Assembly (NCBI GenBank): GCA_029204225.1 | Contig: CM055092.1 | Coordinates: 38,695,800-38,759,799 of the forward strand | Origin: Diphasiastrum complanatum | Lineage: Eukaryota > Streptophyta > Lycopodiopsida > Lycopodiales > Lycopodiaceae | Direction: 5' to 3' | DNA length: 64,000 nucleotides | Part shown: positions 45,867-61,396 of the stretch, piece after piece | How the letters are laid out: each line of letters starts with the position of its first letter | How positions within the stretch are numbered: position 1 is the stretch's first letter | Translations under genes and position numbers: made by a program | The notes under the pieces: model-generated | What the model saw: the letters and a program-made list of their open reading frames with translations, nothing else | The model's database searches: none | What the model was told of the DNA's origin: nothing

Positions 45867-46976
45867 TTCATTCAATAGAGCATTCATGATCATTTGCAGT
45901 ATAAATAGATCTTTTAAGTCCTTTATAAGGTACACTAGAGTCAAAAGAGTCCTTTGAACAACACATATGTGAAGAGGTCCACTATCGATGTACCATGCTC
46001 CATCTTTCTTTAAGGGTGTTGAAGAAAAGCTTGACACCATGAGTGACCCTTTTCCATCACTTGCAATAAAATCTTCTTCTTTCTCATTAGAGAGATTTGC
46101 TTGTTTCAGTTGATTTTTCTTTTTGAAGCAATTAGAGGCATAGTGCCCCTTCTTGCCACAAAAGAAACACGTTACTTTCTTCTTCTTGGTCTTGGAAGTA
46201 GAAGGATGAGTTGAGTCATCCTCTTCACCATCTTTGTCTCTGTCCTTGGCTTTGTCTTTGTTGAAAACTTGAAAAAACTGGTTCTTGTTCCTTCCTTTAT
46301 GCTTGTCCTTGACAAAGAGAACTGTGTCACTTCCAATATGTTTGAGTTTGTTCCTCCTATAAAGTTTGTAACTTTTTCTAGTTTCTTCAGAGATGAGAAT
46401 TCCTTGAAGAGTCAAATTGGGCAACTCCTTCTTTATGGCAAAGGATTGAACAAGATTATCATAGTGTTCTTTTAAGCCATTTAAAATGACTTGTACTAGC
46501 CCATCTTGATTGATTGTGACACCAACACAAGCAAGCTCCCTATGAAGATCATTTACTCTCAAAACCTCCTCACTTTTTTGAAAACTTTGAAAATTTTGAT
46601 TTCTAAGAGTGAGTATTCTGGAAGTGTTCTTAGCTTCATAGATGGACTTAAGTGCATCCCAAGCTTCTTTAGAAGTGGTGCAAGATCCTATTTCTCTTAG
46701 AATCTCATTAGAGACATTCATTTTAATGAAGTGTAGAGCCATTATAGCTCTCTTTCTATACTTCGGTATTTCAAGTTGTGCTTGAGGCTCCTCCTCAATA
46801 CCAAGTACTATGTCCATAACATCCTGGAGTATAAGAACTGACTCCATCCTAACCTTCCATATTGAGTAATTGGAGGTACTTAGTCTTTCACTTGGTTCTA
46901 AGAGATATCCTCCTACAAGTGCCATATTGTGAGGACTTCTTGATATTGGACAATTATATGTTTGAGCTTGTTCCAA
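45867..46976 (-). pseudogene. Gag and protease start of the antisense copia
   Basis: A minus-strand frame of 381 codons from 46976; the more likely start is the Met at 46925 (MALVGGYLLEPSERL). It includes the capsid region, a Lys-rich linker, the zinc knuckle CFFCGKKGHYASNC (about 46.14-46.18 kb) and AWYIDSG of the protease. After this the frame shifts and stops matching. The right neighbour of the GCCAA target site is here and the continuation is at 39425. Confidence 0.88.
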
Positions 46977-47681
46977 TCCGACTTGATGTTGCTACTCTCT
47001 TTCACTATAGATATTTTCAAGGGTGTGCTACCATTCCTATGTAAAAAACCTGCAACTGGATTTGAGATAGATCTCAAATATTCCACAAAACAAGATAATC
47101 TAGATCAGTCTCTCAAAATGGATTGAGGAACATAGACAAGTTTGGATTCTACTTTTGGCACGTGTTAGATGCTACAAAAGAAAACACTAATGATTCAAAG
47201 AAGGCTCAAAAGTGTTCAATAACATCAAACTTCGTCTTGATCTTCGATTTCTTGTGTTAAATACTCAAACCAATGGATTATAAATCAAGCAAGATTGAAT
47301 CAAATCAAAAAGTGGTCACTCAGATTTTGGACCTCTCTCTACCCTCTTTAAGAGCTTATAACTCTTGATAAACACATCAGATTGATTTGGGATCAATTGC
47401 AATGGAAAGTACACTTCATAAGCTTTCCATCAAGCTATAACATCAATATCTTTGGACCAAATATCAAGGAATTAAAGTGGTCTGAAAATCTTTGATTTTC
47501 ACACGTGCGAAATTCCAGAATTTCGTACAATGTTAATTCTGATCTGAAAATCTAGTTTCTATCCTATTTGATCCAAACACTTTTCAAGAAAGGTAAAGAA
47601 AAGTGATAAACTGCTTTTTTGCTTGAATTGGCTCACAAATTCTTGAACAATAAGAGATAATAACATGCAAAGTTTAATTTG
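46977..47681 (-). other. Leader of the antisense copia
   Basis: About 0.7 kb between the gag start and the primer site, without coding potential. It shows the CACACGTGCGAA-type motif also found in other copia leaders and LTRs of this window. Confidence 0.55.
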
Positions 47682-47693
47682 GCTCTGATACCA

Positions 47694-48489
47694 TGACAAA
47701 ATTTCCAGCAAGCTCACATGTGTGGGGAATGATCCTCAAGTATGAATGATCTTATTTAGCTTTATGATTAGCACATAAAATGATTCTAGATTGAATGCCA
47801 AGATCTAGTACAGAATTTTATGGCTAAATAACAATCTAGCATGCTAATAATCAAAGAATGGTAGCTTTGAAAGACAAGAGAGAAAAAGTACAAGAATTTA
47901 ATGCATATACATAAATCTCTACTCGAGTTAGAGAGAGAAAGAGAGAGCAATATTCAAGCAAATGATAGTGTAGATCCAAAATAACATGGAATAGCTTCAA
48001 AGCTTGGTTCTTCATAAAAAATTATGAGAATGTCTACACATATTTATAGAGTTTGAGGTAGCTCGAGCTAGAACCACATCCATCCAACTTCCATCCACAT
48101 CTATAAGTGAAAACTAGAGTATTACTGACATTTGTCACTTCTCATGCATGCATTTCTACCTACGTTTACCAAGTCTCATATTTTCAACTAGAATTGTACA
48201 AATCATCATGTATGTGTCCGATTCACTTTGTGCATGCCTTGCATGTCACTATGGATCACTTACAACCATTGCATGTGATATGCCACGAGTTTCTACAAGC
48301 ATATTATTGACATTTCTAAGTCTACATTCTATATGCAAGTTGTATACTACCAACTCGAATTGAAGAACCCATGTAGCTCGAGTTTTTTCTAGGCCAAATT
48401 TGGCATATACAATATGAAACAACAAACTCACATAGAAAAAACTTTCTTACAAGCCTAAAGTCAAGATATATGATTTTTCATTTTCAACA
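47694..48489 (-). repeat. 5' LTR (796 bp) of the antisense copia
   Basis: On the plus strand it opens TGACAAAATTTCC directly beyond the primer-site complement GCTCTGATACCA (47682-47693) and closes TTTCAACA. This is the reference copy that shows where the 3' LTR was interrupted by the 7-kb insert. Confidence 0.88.
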
Positions 48490-48689
48490 TTCTGCACAGT
48501 GCATTATTGCAAGAGAAACTTTGTCTCTTATTGATGGAATATATGAGGAATGCTTACTAGCAAATACTTCTATCTATTTCACTCTATCTCTACCCTTAGA
48601 GGTTTGATTGATTCAGCTCATCTCACTTACTAGTGAACAGCTTTCATCCTCACATTCAACATCCAATGACTCAGACTTGTCTGTTTGTG

Positions 48690-51600
48690 TCGACTCTAGG
48701 GCCATTCTTTTACAATCGTAGATGAGATCATTGCGGTTGGCATTTGATCGTCATTCGTGGACCCTGGGAGTTGACTTACGGTTCCCTATGATCGTCTTTG
48801 TTTGTTTGCTCGAAGTTGCAGCTTGCGGTTTATTGCAATATACGGTTTGTGAGACTTCGTCATCGTCCCTCGTATATGTCATGATGCGGTTGAGGTTACA
48901 ATGGATTGCAATTTGCGGTTTGTAAGCTAACAATGCTTTGCAGGTGAAAACCTTAAGTTTCTTCAGCTCTCTCTTAAAACATGGTAGCTTTATGACTCCT
49001 AGACTTGTATGCTTTATGACTCCTTGTCAAGAGGCTTTGTAAGAATATCAGCCACCATCTATCTGGTTGGAACGAACTCGATTCTTAGTTGTCCTTTCTG
49101 AACTAGATCCCTTATTTGATGATATTTGATAGCAATGTGTTTCATTCTAGAATGAAACATGGGATCCTTTGTTAGATGTATAGCGGATGTATTGTCCATA
49201 TGCAAACTTAGTAATTTGTCACTTTTCTCTCCTAGTCCGTCGAGGAACTGCCTGAGCCATCACATGTAAGCTCATTGGCCATTTTGACCACTACAACATA
49301 TTATTCTTCACAATATGACTGTGCAACTATTGTCTGTCTCCTACTGATCTAGAGAACAATGACATTAGTTGCTATGGTGCATCCTCTTAACACGCTCTTG
49401 GAGTCGTCCTTTATGGATGCCCATCTCGCATCGCTGCAGGACTTGATCTGAAATCCTACATCTTGAGAAAAATAAAGACCATAGTCTTTTGTTTGTTTTA
49501 GGTATTGCAAAGTCCTTTTCGCAATCTTCCAGTGTGTGGGTCCTGGATTAATGTTGAACTAGCTCATTCTGAATATTGCATAAGTGATTTATGGCCATGT
49601 GTTGTCTGCCAAATACGTTAATGAACCTATAAGCCTTCTATAAGATTTTTGTAGCATGGATTCCTGCTCTTTATCATTTTGCGGACAATCTTCATTAGTC
49701 AACATTGTGCCAAGAACCATCAGGGGTATTCATTCCCTTGCAATCTATCATCTGGAAATCATCAATTATCTTGTGGATGTATCTTGACTAGTGCAGAAAT
49801 AATTTTCCACCTTCAAGTTCTCTTTCAATTGGTAAACCTAGGTAGCATTTTGCTTCACCTAGATCTGATATCTCAAAGTGTTTGGAGATATCCTCCTTTA
49901 CTTGTGCAATAACAATGTCCTTTCTTGACAGAATCAGTGTATCATCAACCCAGACTGCAATGATAATGATTTTACCATCAATTATCTTCACATAGACATT
50001 GTAATCAGCTCTTAAAGGTTGGAAGCCCAAGGATCTAAGCATGTGATCCTTTTTCTTATGCCATTGCATGGCAGACTGCTTTAGTTCGTACATGCTCTTG
50101 CGCATCTTACAAGCATAGCTAAGAAATGTATTGTAGGTGAATCCTAGTGGTTGGTCCACGTAGATTTCTTCCTTTAGATCTCCATGCAAAAATGTTGTCT
50201 TCTCATCTACGATATGGATCTTAAGACTATAGGTTGTTCCATATGCGAACAATATGCATAGTGAAGTATGTTTGACTACTGGGAAAAAGATATCAGTGCA
50301 CTCCCCACCGTACTTTTGGCAACCAGTCTGGCTTTGTATTTTGATACATAGCCCACTTGCATTTGACAGTTTTCTTGTCTGCTGGTAAGGGCTCAAGGTT
50401 CCACACCTCAATCTGTTTCATGGAGGTCATTTCGTCTTACATGGCCTTAATCCAATTCTCTTTCTCTGGGTTGTTGATAGCCTCTTCATATGTTTGCAGT
50501 TCACCACCAAATTCGTAGAACTCTTCTTTAGTTGAGGTAGAATTGTCTGGTGTATACCTGACAAGTCCCCTTCTCTCTTTGTTGGATCTCCTTGGTGGTC
50601 CCGTAAGTGCGACAATTGCCTTGCCTTTGTCTCTTCTGCTAATAGTAAATTTCTCGTGCGTCGCAGGTGTTTTGGCCACAAGCTGTATGTTGGGTTGTTC
50701 ATCATCTGAACTGTCACTCAGTCTGTCTAAAATTTGAATATCTTCATGTTCCTGATTGTTAGAGTATGCTCCCTTTGTCGATGTCGGTAGGTTGTAGTAT
50801 TGCTTGCCTAAAATTCATAGCTCACTGAATCTTAGTTGGCCATCGTTCTTGTTTCATCTGACTTCACATCTCTAATGGTTTTAGTTTGACTAGTCTAGAT
50901 AGATCCTATAATATGATGAGTGTGTACTGTATCCTACAAAGTATCCTTGTTCGACCTTTTCATCAAGCTTCTTGCGGATCTTGTCAAGAATGCACAAATA
51001 TGCTATACAACTAAAGATACGTACATGAGCTAGATTGGGTTTACTGCCCCACCATACCTCATGTGGCATGATGTGAGGAACGTCTGATTTGCCTATCCTG
51101 TTCTGTAGATAAGTGGCCGTAGCTACTACTTTAGCCCATAATGATCTTGATGTCTTTGAGTAGGCCATCATGCACCTTGTTGCTTCCATGAGAGTTCTAT
51201 TATTTCTTTCTGCTACACCACTATGTTGTGGTGTATAGGCTGCAGTCTTCCTATGAAGGATATCACGACTGTTGTAGAAATCAGCAAAGTGGTTAGAGAT
51301 GTATTCTCCCCCTTTGTCAGTTGAATCTGTTTGACTTTTCTTTCAGTCCATTTTTTAGTCCAGTTTACATATTCTATAAACTTATTAAGAGCTTCGTACT
51401 TGTTGTGAATAAAATATATGGCAACAAACTTGCTGAAGTCATCGATGAAGGTGATGTGGTTTTGTGAGCCTCTCATAGAGAGCACATCAAAAGGTTCACA
51501 GATGTCTAAGTGTATTAGTTCTAGGAGCTCTGTTGCTTTGAACGAATCCTTGGTGAAGGGTGTTCGTGATTTCTTACCTTTGTTGCATGCATCACAGGGT

Positions 51601-53040
51601 ATGGGATTTGCATCTTTAACACTTACCCTTGTGAATGTACCATTCTAACTTGCCTTGTATAGCGCCATTGGGTTCATGTGACATAGTCTTGTATGCCATA
51701 GGAAGTCAACTGACTCATGGGTTTGATGAGCTTGTTGTATCGGTAGGTGTATCTTCAGATGATATAGGTTGCCCTTGCATCTGCCTTGTATGATGAGAGT
51801 GCTGGTGCTGGCATCAGTCACATTGCATATTTCATCTGTGAGTATCACACACATCCAGACATCTATTATCCTTGCTATAGATAGAAGGTCATGTTGCAAC
51901 CTAGGTATATATAAGACATCATCAAGTCTTTTATCTATACCATTGGTGTGTAGCCATAATGCGCTAGTTCCATTCACTTGATGTTGCGATCCATCTCCCA
52001 GTGTGATGTATCTGGATGAATCCGTTTGTTGAAAGTCAGCTATCATGTGTCTTGTTGTTACAAAATGTGACGTAGCACTTGAATCAAGAACAACTTCTTG
52101 AATGTCGGTTTGCAAAGTAACACACACATATGTGCATAAGTAGACAGATGGATTAATTTTTGCTCTCTCCTCAGAGCTGTCCTTGAGGATTCCGGTTTCT
52201 CTACACAAGACGAGCTATCAGAGGGCTCCTTCCTGTTTAGTGTCTCTAGTTTCTTGGGTTTTGATAGCAGTGTGGAGTGACTCTTTTTCTGACAATGCAC
52301 ACATTGGATGTTTGGATTTAACCAACATGTGTCGATGGTATGTCCGTCGTGTCTGCATCTAGCACAAGATTTCTTTTCACCACCTTGCGGTCTGTGTTGA
52401 ATAGGTGCCTTCGATTTTCCTTCTTTGTCGGTCTGTCTCTATTGGTTGCGATCTGATCTTTGGAATGACTCCCTCTTAAAAATGAGGTCTCTTTCTGCAT
52501 TGATCCTTACTGCTGTATAGAGCTTGATCAGATTCTTGTCTGTCATCATAGTGCTCTCGTGCTTTCATTTCTTCCTTGATCTCGCTTATTGCTCTCTCAA
52601 GAGTCATCATATGAACAGAGGAATGAGGTGGTCTTTAATGTAAGTGAATGATCATAAGAACTACTAAACCTACCACGTCGTGGCATTTAGTTTGTTGTCA
52701 GCTTCATCTGTGGTGTCAGTTTGTTGCCTTGGTACTTAGTTGATTGTGGGTCGTAAAGTGTGCCGACTCCAGGGTCGTGCTTTTACAACTATAGCTGAGA
52801 TCATTGTGGTTGGCCTTTGGTCGTCGTTTGTGGACCCTAGGAATTGACTTGCGGTTCCCTACTATTGCCTTCATCTATTTGCTGGAAGTTGCGGTCTACA
52901 ATTTATTGCGATCTACGGTCTATGAGACTTCGTTGTCCTCGCTCATATATGTCACGATGCGGTTGCATTTGCGATATATTGCGATTTGCGGCACGTAAGC
53001 TAATGATGCTTTGCAAGTGGAAACCTTAAGTTTCTTTAAC
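48690..53040 (-). mobile_element. Older copia element of another family (minus strand)
   Basis: Two direct repeats of about 280 bp (48690-48970 and 52750-53040, roughly 80% alike) look like degenerate LTRs; they share TGAGATCATTG and a GTTTTTAC...GCGGTTT section. Between them the minus strand carries zinc knuckle and protease traces, integrase and RT in copia order. Divergent LTRs and many stops indicate an old insertion. LTR ends and target duplication cannot be fixed. Confidence 0.7.
49780..52500 (-). pseudogene. Gag-pol remnants of the older copia
   Basis: Minus-strand blocks: a CCHC-like knuckle trace (CVHCQKKSHSTLL, about 52.3 kb), protease VVLDSSATSHFVTTRHM and LDDVLYIPRLQHDLLS with WHTRLCHMNP (52208-51645), integrase ITFIDDFSKFVAIYFI and KWTERKVKQIQL (51485-51213), HEVWWGSKPNLAHVRIFSC (51189-50890), and RT with EKTTFLHGDLKEEIYVDQP and WVDDTLIL (50411-49788). 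Protease DSS replaces DSG. The RNase H region (48.97-49.78 kb) is only traceable in broken frames. The sequence is closer to Tnt1-type copia elements than to the other families here. Confidence 0.8.
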
Positions 53041-54264
53041 TTTATCTAAATAATAGACATGGTCTATTACTTTCTCCAACTCGTGGGTGATATCAATAAC
53101 TAAAATAATCTTTTAGGACAACACCATTGCCATAGAGTCAAAAAATAAAGTCAATAATCATAGAATTGTCAGACATAAAACTTAAAATAAATGAAAGCCT
53201 ACATTGAAGCTTAAAATAAACTACCAAGTCAAGACATTTTTGAGCTATTCATTGACACACAATAGTCTTGCACAACACTCTTTAAACCTTAAGTAACAAG
53301 TAATGAGGTTGTCATGCAAAGTAAAAAGGTTAATATCATGTAACTATGACACTAGAACTTAGGAAGTCAGATTGATTGAAGAGCTATTCCATGAAAAATT
53401 TGAGCAAACAAAAAAGATTGGCAGGAGCCTGGAGGTGCAAAACAGTCCTTTACACTTAAAACAAAGACAGATTGTGAAATAGGAATGGAAAATCACCCCC
53501 TATCTTGTATTCTTAATTATCCCACACTTTGATTTCATTTCTGAAGTCAAATATCGTAAGTCGACTTTTGCTTTGATCAGTCAAATCCCTAAAACACCAT
53601 ATACAATGACATTCGACTATAATGACTATTGCCTAAGGTCCCTTGACTTGTGGGTAGAGCTTCTTAATTAAGATCTCAACATAATTCTCCACTTATGAAC
53701 ATTTTTTGAGACTTTCAAATATCTCCTAAATAATATATTCTTCTGAGTGACCTATCCATTGAATAAAGTACTCAAAGATGATATGATTTTACATTCATTT
53801 TTTTTGCTTATCTGATATTTTTTTCCTACATTTTAAAAGTATTATGCTCTAATGATTCATTTGCCATGCACCTTTTCCAATTGTGCTTTATACAATTTGA
53901 GGGTAGAGATTGGATACATTAGGTCATTGTGACATTCATGGTCCATGGGTAGTCATCAACCATGAACGACATCATGCCAAGTATGGCCACATCATGCCAA
54001 GTCTGTATAAAGTTTGTGTCATAATAGGCATGTTAGGAAGATATAAAATTTACATCAGAATCTCAGTAACTGACTAAAACAACTTTGAAATACAAGGCTT
54101 ACACATTTTGGGTTGGAGTTATTTTCCATGACTAAACGTTTGCTGTCTTATAGTTTCTAGATCAATTATTGTTATCCAAGTATATAATGATTGGACATGT
54201 CACATGTTCTTTAACCTGAAAAAAATAGGCCATGTACTACTATCCTTTTTTGGATAAAAGAATT
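53041..54264. other. No gene recognised
   Basis: About 1.2 kb of AT-rich DNA without meaningful open frames, repeats shared in the window or RNA genes that I can see. It probably belongs to the interior of the degraded copia element ending at 55391. Confidence 0.4.
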
Positions 54265-54510
54265 TCCAAGGCCAAGGAGATTCCATGCATTTATTGTGAT
54301 AATCAAGCCTCTCAACAACTTGCAACCAATCCTATCTTCCATGCTTGAACTAAGCATATCGAGATTGCACACCATATTGTAAATGAGAAGGTGCAAGCCA
54401 AGGAGATCAAGCTTCTTCATGTATCATCATTTGAATGTGTTGCTGATATTTTGATTGAACTTTTGCCAAAGGACTCATTTATGAAGTTGAGATATGCACT
54501 TGGTGTTGTA
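54265..54510 (+). pseudogene. Copia RNase H C-terminal remnant
   Basis: The plus strand reads IYCDNQASQQLATNPIFHA, a stop (TGA at the usual Arg codon), then TKHIEIAHHIVNEKVQAKEI and VADILIELLPKDSFMKL. This is the conserved end of RNase H. An LTR begins 45 bp on. Confidence 0.8.
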
Positions 54511-54554
54511 GATATATTTATTCTAGATTTGCGAAGCTAGATTTTGAGGAAGAA

Positions 54555-55391
54555 TGTTGAAATTGTCAAATTCTAGCTTTTGATCTATGATTATTTGTAC
54601 ATACCTTGAAACCACATGTGTGGAGACTATTCCCACATGTGGATGATAGTATTAAATGCATTTATTTTTAGTTAGATAGAAAAAGCTTGATTGACACTAG
54701 TGAAACGCTAGTCAAGTAGGATATTGCCATTTGGCACCATTTTACTATTTGATCAAGCATTCCCATGTGATTAGTTGCTGGTTCCCATGTGTGAGAGGTT
54801 GTTCTCACGTGTGTACATATATGGAAAATGTCAATAGCTTATCATGGGAGTTTATTTTGTAAGTTCCTAAAAGTTACAAAAATTACTTCAAATCAAAGAA
54901 AATCATGGTGAGGCAATGGCATCAAGTTAGAAAACAAAGAGGTGGGTGCTTATCTAGTAGTGATTTGTGGATCTGAAGTGATGTGGCATTTCCCACAACA
55001 TGCTGAATCAACATATCAAGTTGAAATGTACTTGATCTATAAATAGATCATTATTGTGAATATTAAATTTGATGAGAGATCTTGATTTTGTGGCAAATCC
55101 ATGTTATTTTCACTATTTGTGCTATGATCTTTTGCAATGAATGCTATCCATAGGTAATTTACTTTACTCTTTGTCCACTTTTTGTACAGAGATAGGCTTT
55201 GACATGTGTGAGGCTGCTCATCCATTAGTTTGATCAATTTACATCATGTTGTTACTAGTTAAGCGCATAAAATTGATCTAGATCAAGATCTAAACATTAG
55301 ATTTGTGGATGATCAATCTAACTAGCATCCAACACCTCTTGTAAATCGATTGTAGATCCATTCTTGGTCCTAAATTCAGAATTTTTCAACA
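54555..55391 (+). repeat. Copia 3' LTR (837 bp) of a truncated element
   Basis: Starts TGTTGAAATTGTC after a GAGGAAGAA purine tract and ends TTTTTCAACA. Only the RNase H remnant precedes it, and no 5' partner is in the window. Confidence 0.75.
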
Positions 55392-55552
55392 ATGATCAAA
55401 TGTGAGAGCACCATAGAATTGCCATCTTCTTCTATAGATGCAATTTGTGCATATGGAGGAAAAATTGCATGTCATTATAGACCTTGTTTTTGTATTTTTT
55501 CCAAAGAATTTTAAAATTTTCTATTGTCATAAATGCCCTTGATTTCCATCTT

Positions 55553-57452
<1,900 letters not shown>

Positions 57453-58245
57453 TGTGAGAAATTGGCAAAAATCTAGCTTGGTATTTTTTATGATAGAAGT
57501 TTGTAAGTGAATCTCACATGTGTGGAGGATGTTCCCACGTGTGGAGAATTGTAAAGTGAATCAAAATGTTTGATATAGGGGTCTCATATAATTTCATAGT
57601 CAAGCATTTAGGTGTACGATGTTGATAGGGTCAAATTTGGCATAGATGGCAAATTATCCATTTCCACTTGTAATGCCACTATTGAGCCAAAAAAGAGTAG
57701 GAGGCCAAACTCATGCCAATTAGAGTTTAGACAAGTGTAATGCTTTTGTATGATGAAGTTTAAGAGGTCCAATAGGATTTAGAGGTGGAACCATGAGTGG
57801 TCCAATAGAATTTGAGGTTTGCTTGAAAATGGTCCAATAGAATTTAGAGGTGCATGGATCAATGGTCCAATAGGATTAAGAGGTGGCAAAGTGTGGTCCA
57901 ATCATAGTTAAGCACAGTGGTAGCTCATGGATATACTTGTATCATTGTACTCCTCATTTGGATCTAATTGATTTTGAGATTGAGTGGATTTTGAGTGTAA
58001 GTGATTTTCTAGCTTTCTCTCTCTACTGGAGGAGAGCAGCTTTGTTTTTACTTAGATTACTTTTGGAACACTTCCCATATGTGTGAGTGAGAGTTGGAAA
58101 TGATTGAATGCATGTAGTACTGTGTTTTTGCCATAGGATCTAAGATTGATCTTGAATCTCAATCTAGTCTTGATCTTGGTGCATCTACACACCTTAGGAG
58201 ATCACAAGTACATGTTGTGGACAATCCACACATATGAAATCAACA
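57453..58245 (+). repeat. 5' LTR (793 bp)
   Basis: TGTGAGAAATTGG...CAACA, followed by the primer site. Same family as 11069-11891. Confidence 0.88.
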
Positions 58246-59036
58246 TGGTATCAGAGCCTACCTAAGGCTACCATGCATTTTGATCCATTTAAGTGAAAAC
58301 TATTCATCAATCTTGAGCTAGAAATTGTCAAGATCCATTTTCATAGCTATCTTGTCCAATTTTGGATCAAAAGAGATCAGTAGGGCATTGATTGGTTCTG
58401 ACCTGGTACTATACGAATTCAGGTGCTCAGACACGTGTGAGGAACAACCAATTTCAGTTTGGGAGTTCTCTTTCATGTTTGAACCAAAAATCTTGCTAGA
58501 TAGCTTGTTTTGAAGCTATTTTTGTCTAGTTTTTGATGCAGTCAGTATCATTCCATTTGGTTGTGCCAATTAAAAGTTATAAGCTTTTGAATAGGGTTAG
58601 GTAGGGCACCTAGTTTTGAGTGGAAACATTTGGTTTGGTCAAGAGATTGCTTGTTTGATCCAAAATCACAGTTGAATGCTTACCAATCTCGTCTGTATGT
58701 GATCTAGGCACTGTTTTGAGATCTTAGCCATTCTGTTTCATGGCAATATCATTGTATTTGAGTCAAATTTGGTTTCTTAGTGTATTTCACACGTGCTAAG
58801 AGTGTTTGATCCTAACGTTGCCCATACTCCATTTGATGTGAAGTCGATCTAGTTTTGGAGAGATTGAGATAGCTAGTGAGAATCATCTCACAGTTTGTTG
58901 CAAGATCTTGCATAGGAGATGGTAGCACACCATTATTGGATCCTATAGGAGAGAGAAACAACATTTTTTTTCATCACTTTTATTTATCTCCACTTTACAT
59001 GACTTCAATGAGTTCATACTTGTTCCAATTATTCAA

Positions 59037-61396
59037 TATGGAAGTTGAGGATGGAGTCCATCTTGATACTCCAAGATGTGATGGACATTGTACTTGGGAT
59101 TGAGGAGGAGCCTCAAGTCTTTCAAGAAGTACAAAAATACAAGAAGAGAGCTAGGATTGCTCTCCATTACATTAAGATGAATGTCTCTAATGAGATATTG
59201 AGGGAGATTGGTGATTGTTCTACATCCAAGGAAGCTTGGGATTGTCTGAAGTCCATCTATGAGGCTAAGAACACCTCTAGGCTCCTCACTCTTAGAAATC
59301 AAATCTTCCAAAGTAGTCAAAAGAGTGATTAGAGTGCATCTAATTATGTTTTGAGAGTCAAGTATATTCATAGGGATCTTGCATGTATTGGTGACTCAAT
59401 CAATCAAAGTGAGCTAGTCCAATTCATTCTCAATGGCTTGAGTGATGAATATGACAACCTTGTCCAATCCTATGCCATTAAGGAGGAGCTACCAAGTTTG
59501 GAGGCCCTTCAAAGTGTGCTTATTTATGAAGAATCAAGACAAGAGTACAAACTCTTGAGGATGGACAAGCTATCACTCAATCATGATGATGGAAAAGCTC
59601 TATTTGCCAAGCACAAAGAGAGGAGTAGGAAGCAACACCATCACTTCTCTAATGACAAAGCTAAAGACCAAGATGGAGAGGAGGAGGAGGATACCTCTCA
59701 TGCTTCTACTTCAAATCTCAAGAAGAAGAAGATCAAGTGCTTTTATTGTGGCAATAAAGGCTATTATGCCACCAAATGCTTCAAGAAGAAGAATCAACTC
59801 AATCAAGCTAGCATCATCAATGAGAAAGAAGACTATATTGCAAGTGATGAAGAAGGCTCTCTTATGGCATCAAGCTTCTCCTCTTCCACCTTCAACAAGG
59901 ATGACTCATGGTATATTGATCATGGAGCATCTTCACATATGTGTGGCTCCAAGAATTTTTTTTCATCTATTATGCCTTATGATGGAGTCAAGAAGACCAT
60001 ATACATTGCAAGTAAGCATGAGTGCAATATTAAAGGAGTAGAGATTATTCCCTTGAAGCTTGCATCTTCTAAAGATCTCTTTCTCAGCAGTGTTCTTTTT
60101 GTCCCAAAGCTTACAAAGAACATCTTAAGTGTTGGCCAACTTCTTGATAGTGGCTTTGATGTCAATTTGAATATTGACAATTGTGTGATCAAGAAGGATG
60201 GATCTCTTGATTTTTTTTATATGTCCAATATTTCAAAGGAGGATGATCACACAAGATGCACATATCTTCTCTCTTCAAGTATTATCGCGTATGATTATTT
60301 CTTATTATTCAAAGCATATGTTGAGAAGAAATTCTCATTGAAGATCAAAGCTTTGAGGAGTATTGGAGCTCTTGAAGGAATAGCACCATATGAAGTTTTA
60401 TTCAAGATGAAGCCTAAGGTTGATCACCTTAGTGAACTTGGTAGTGATTGCTTTGCACATGTTCCCTTGGAAACAAGGAAGGAGGATGATCCAAGCTCAT
60501 GGATCATGATTGGATACTCATCCATCAAGGAGGCCTTTAGTGTCTTTACACTCTCTATTTCAAAAGTGATTGTGAATAGAGATGTTATGTTGCATGAAGA
60601 TTCAATATTGGAAGTGGCCGAGATCAAGGTTTCTCAAGAAGCATCACAAGTTATCTTTTTTGAAGGTATTCAAGTTATGATGGGGCCAAGGTGTGAGGAG
60701 TTTCTTCTTCATATGATTTCAAGAAGATCTTCAAGATGCATGGTTGAGTCTTTATGGCTCACCTTACATGGCAAAGAGGGGCATCTTTCATGTTGTTTCT
60801 ACTACAACACATTCATATATGCTTCTCTTCCTTTGCTTGAAATGCTATCTTGCTTCATTGAATTTTTTGGATCTCAAAGTTCAAGAAAAGCTATACTAGT
60901 TTTGTATGATGCTTATGGTATGGACATGTTTCTTGTCATTATTGACTTAGATATGTTTCCAATACTTTTTGAAAGCAAGATATTGTATTGTCAAAAGTAT
61001 GCTCTTGGTTCTAGTAAGAACAAGATTGAGCTCGGTACTCACTTTTTTGAAAATCATGTTTTCACATGTTTTGAGGCAAATTGTAAACTCCTCTTGAGAT
61101 TAAGTGAAGCATCCAAAGTGGACACTTACATCCTTGAGAGACTAACTAGCCTAAAAAAGATCAAGGTAGTCTTTGATATCAAGATTAGATCCATCATGGA
61201 TATAGTTCATTGTATGTGGACTAGTCAAGCTAGAAAGCATAATCTTGATAATAATCTTGTTTCACATCTTATGATCTTGATCTCCATGATCCTTACGAGG
61301 CTTGGAAGCCTCATATTTCTTTGTTTATGGTGCATCTGTCATGCAACTGGAACTTTCAAAGCAAAGATCCTCATCAAGCATGGAGGAAGCCCATGA
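59037..61396 (+). pseudogene. Copia gag-protease-integrase remnant fused to a non-copia open frame
   Basis: A frame starting RMESILILQDVMDIVLG is open to a TAG at 59330-59332 (GAG in the copies at 12.9 and 19.8 kb), then open for 681 codons from 59351. It includes a zinc-knuckle variant CFYCGNKGYYATKC (the His replaced by Tyr), protease WYIDHGASSHM (DHG instead of DSG) and a pre-integrase SVLFVPKLTKN block. The integrase core is collapsed (TYLLSSSIIAYDYF joined to LKIKALRSIGALEG), then KPKVDHL and RDVMLHE. After about residue 450 (near 60740) it continues in frame for about 215 codons with no copia likeness. Loss of key residues excludes protease and zinc-finger function. Confidence 0.8.

Larger units (their letters stand above)
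33486..48489 (-). mobile_element. Antisense copia element split by two nested copia insertions
   Basis: On the minus strand, from right to left: 5' LTR (47694-48489), primer site (47682-47693), leader, gag and protease (46925-45867), pre-integrase and integrase (39425-38177), RT (38140-about 37500), RNase H (37109-36955 and 33756-33490) and 3' LTR. One sense insert lies between protease and pre-integrase (39431-45861), one inside RNase H (33757-36954), and the 7-kb TIR element is in the 3' LTR. With inserts removed, coding blocks line up in standard copia order. Stops and frame changes in every block show an old, dead copy. Confidence 0.88.
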
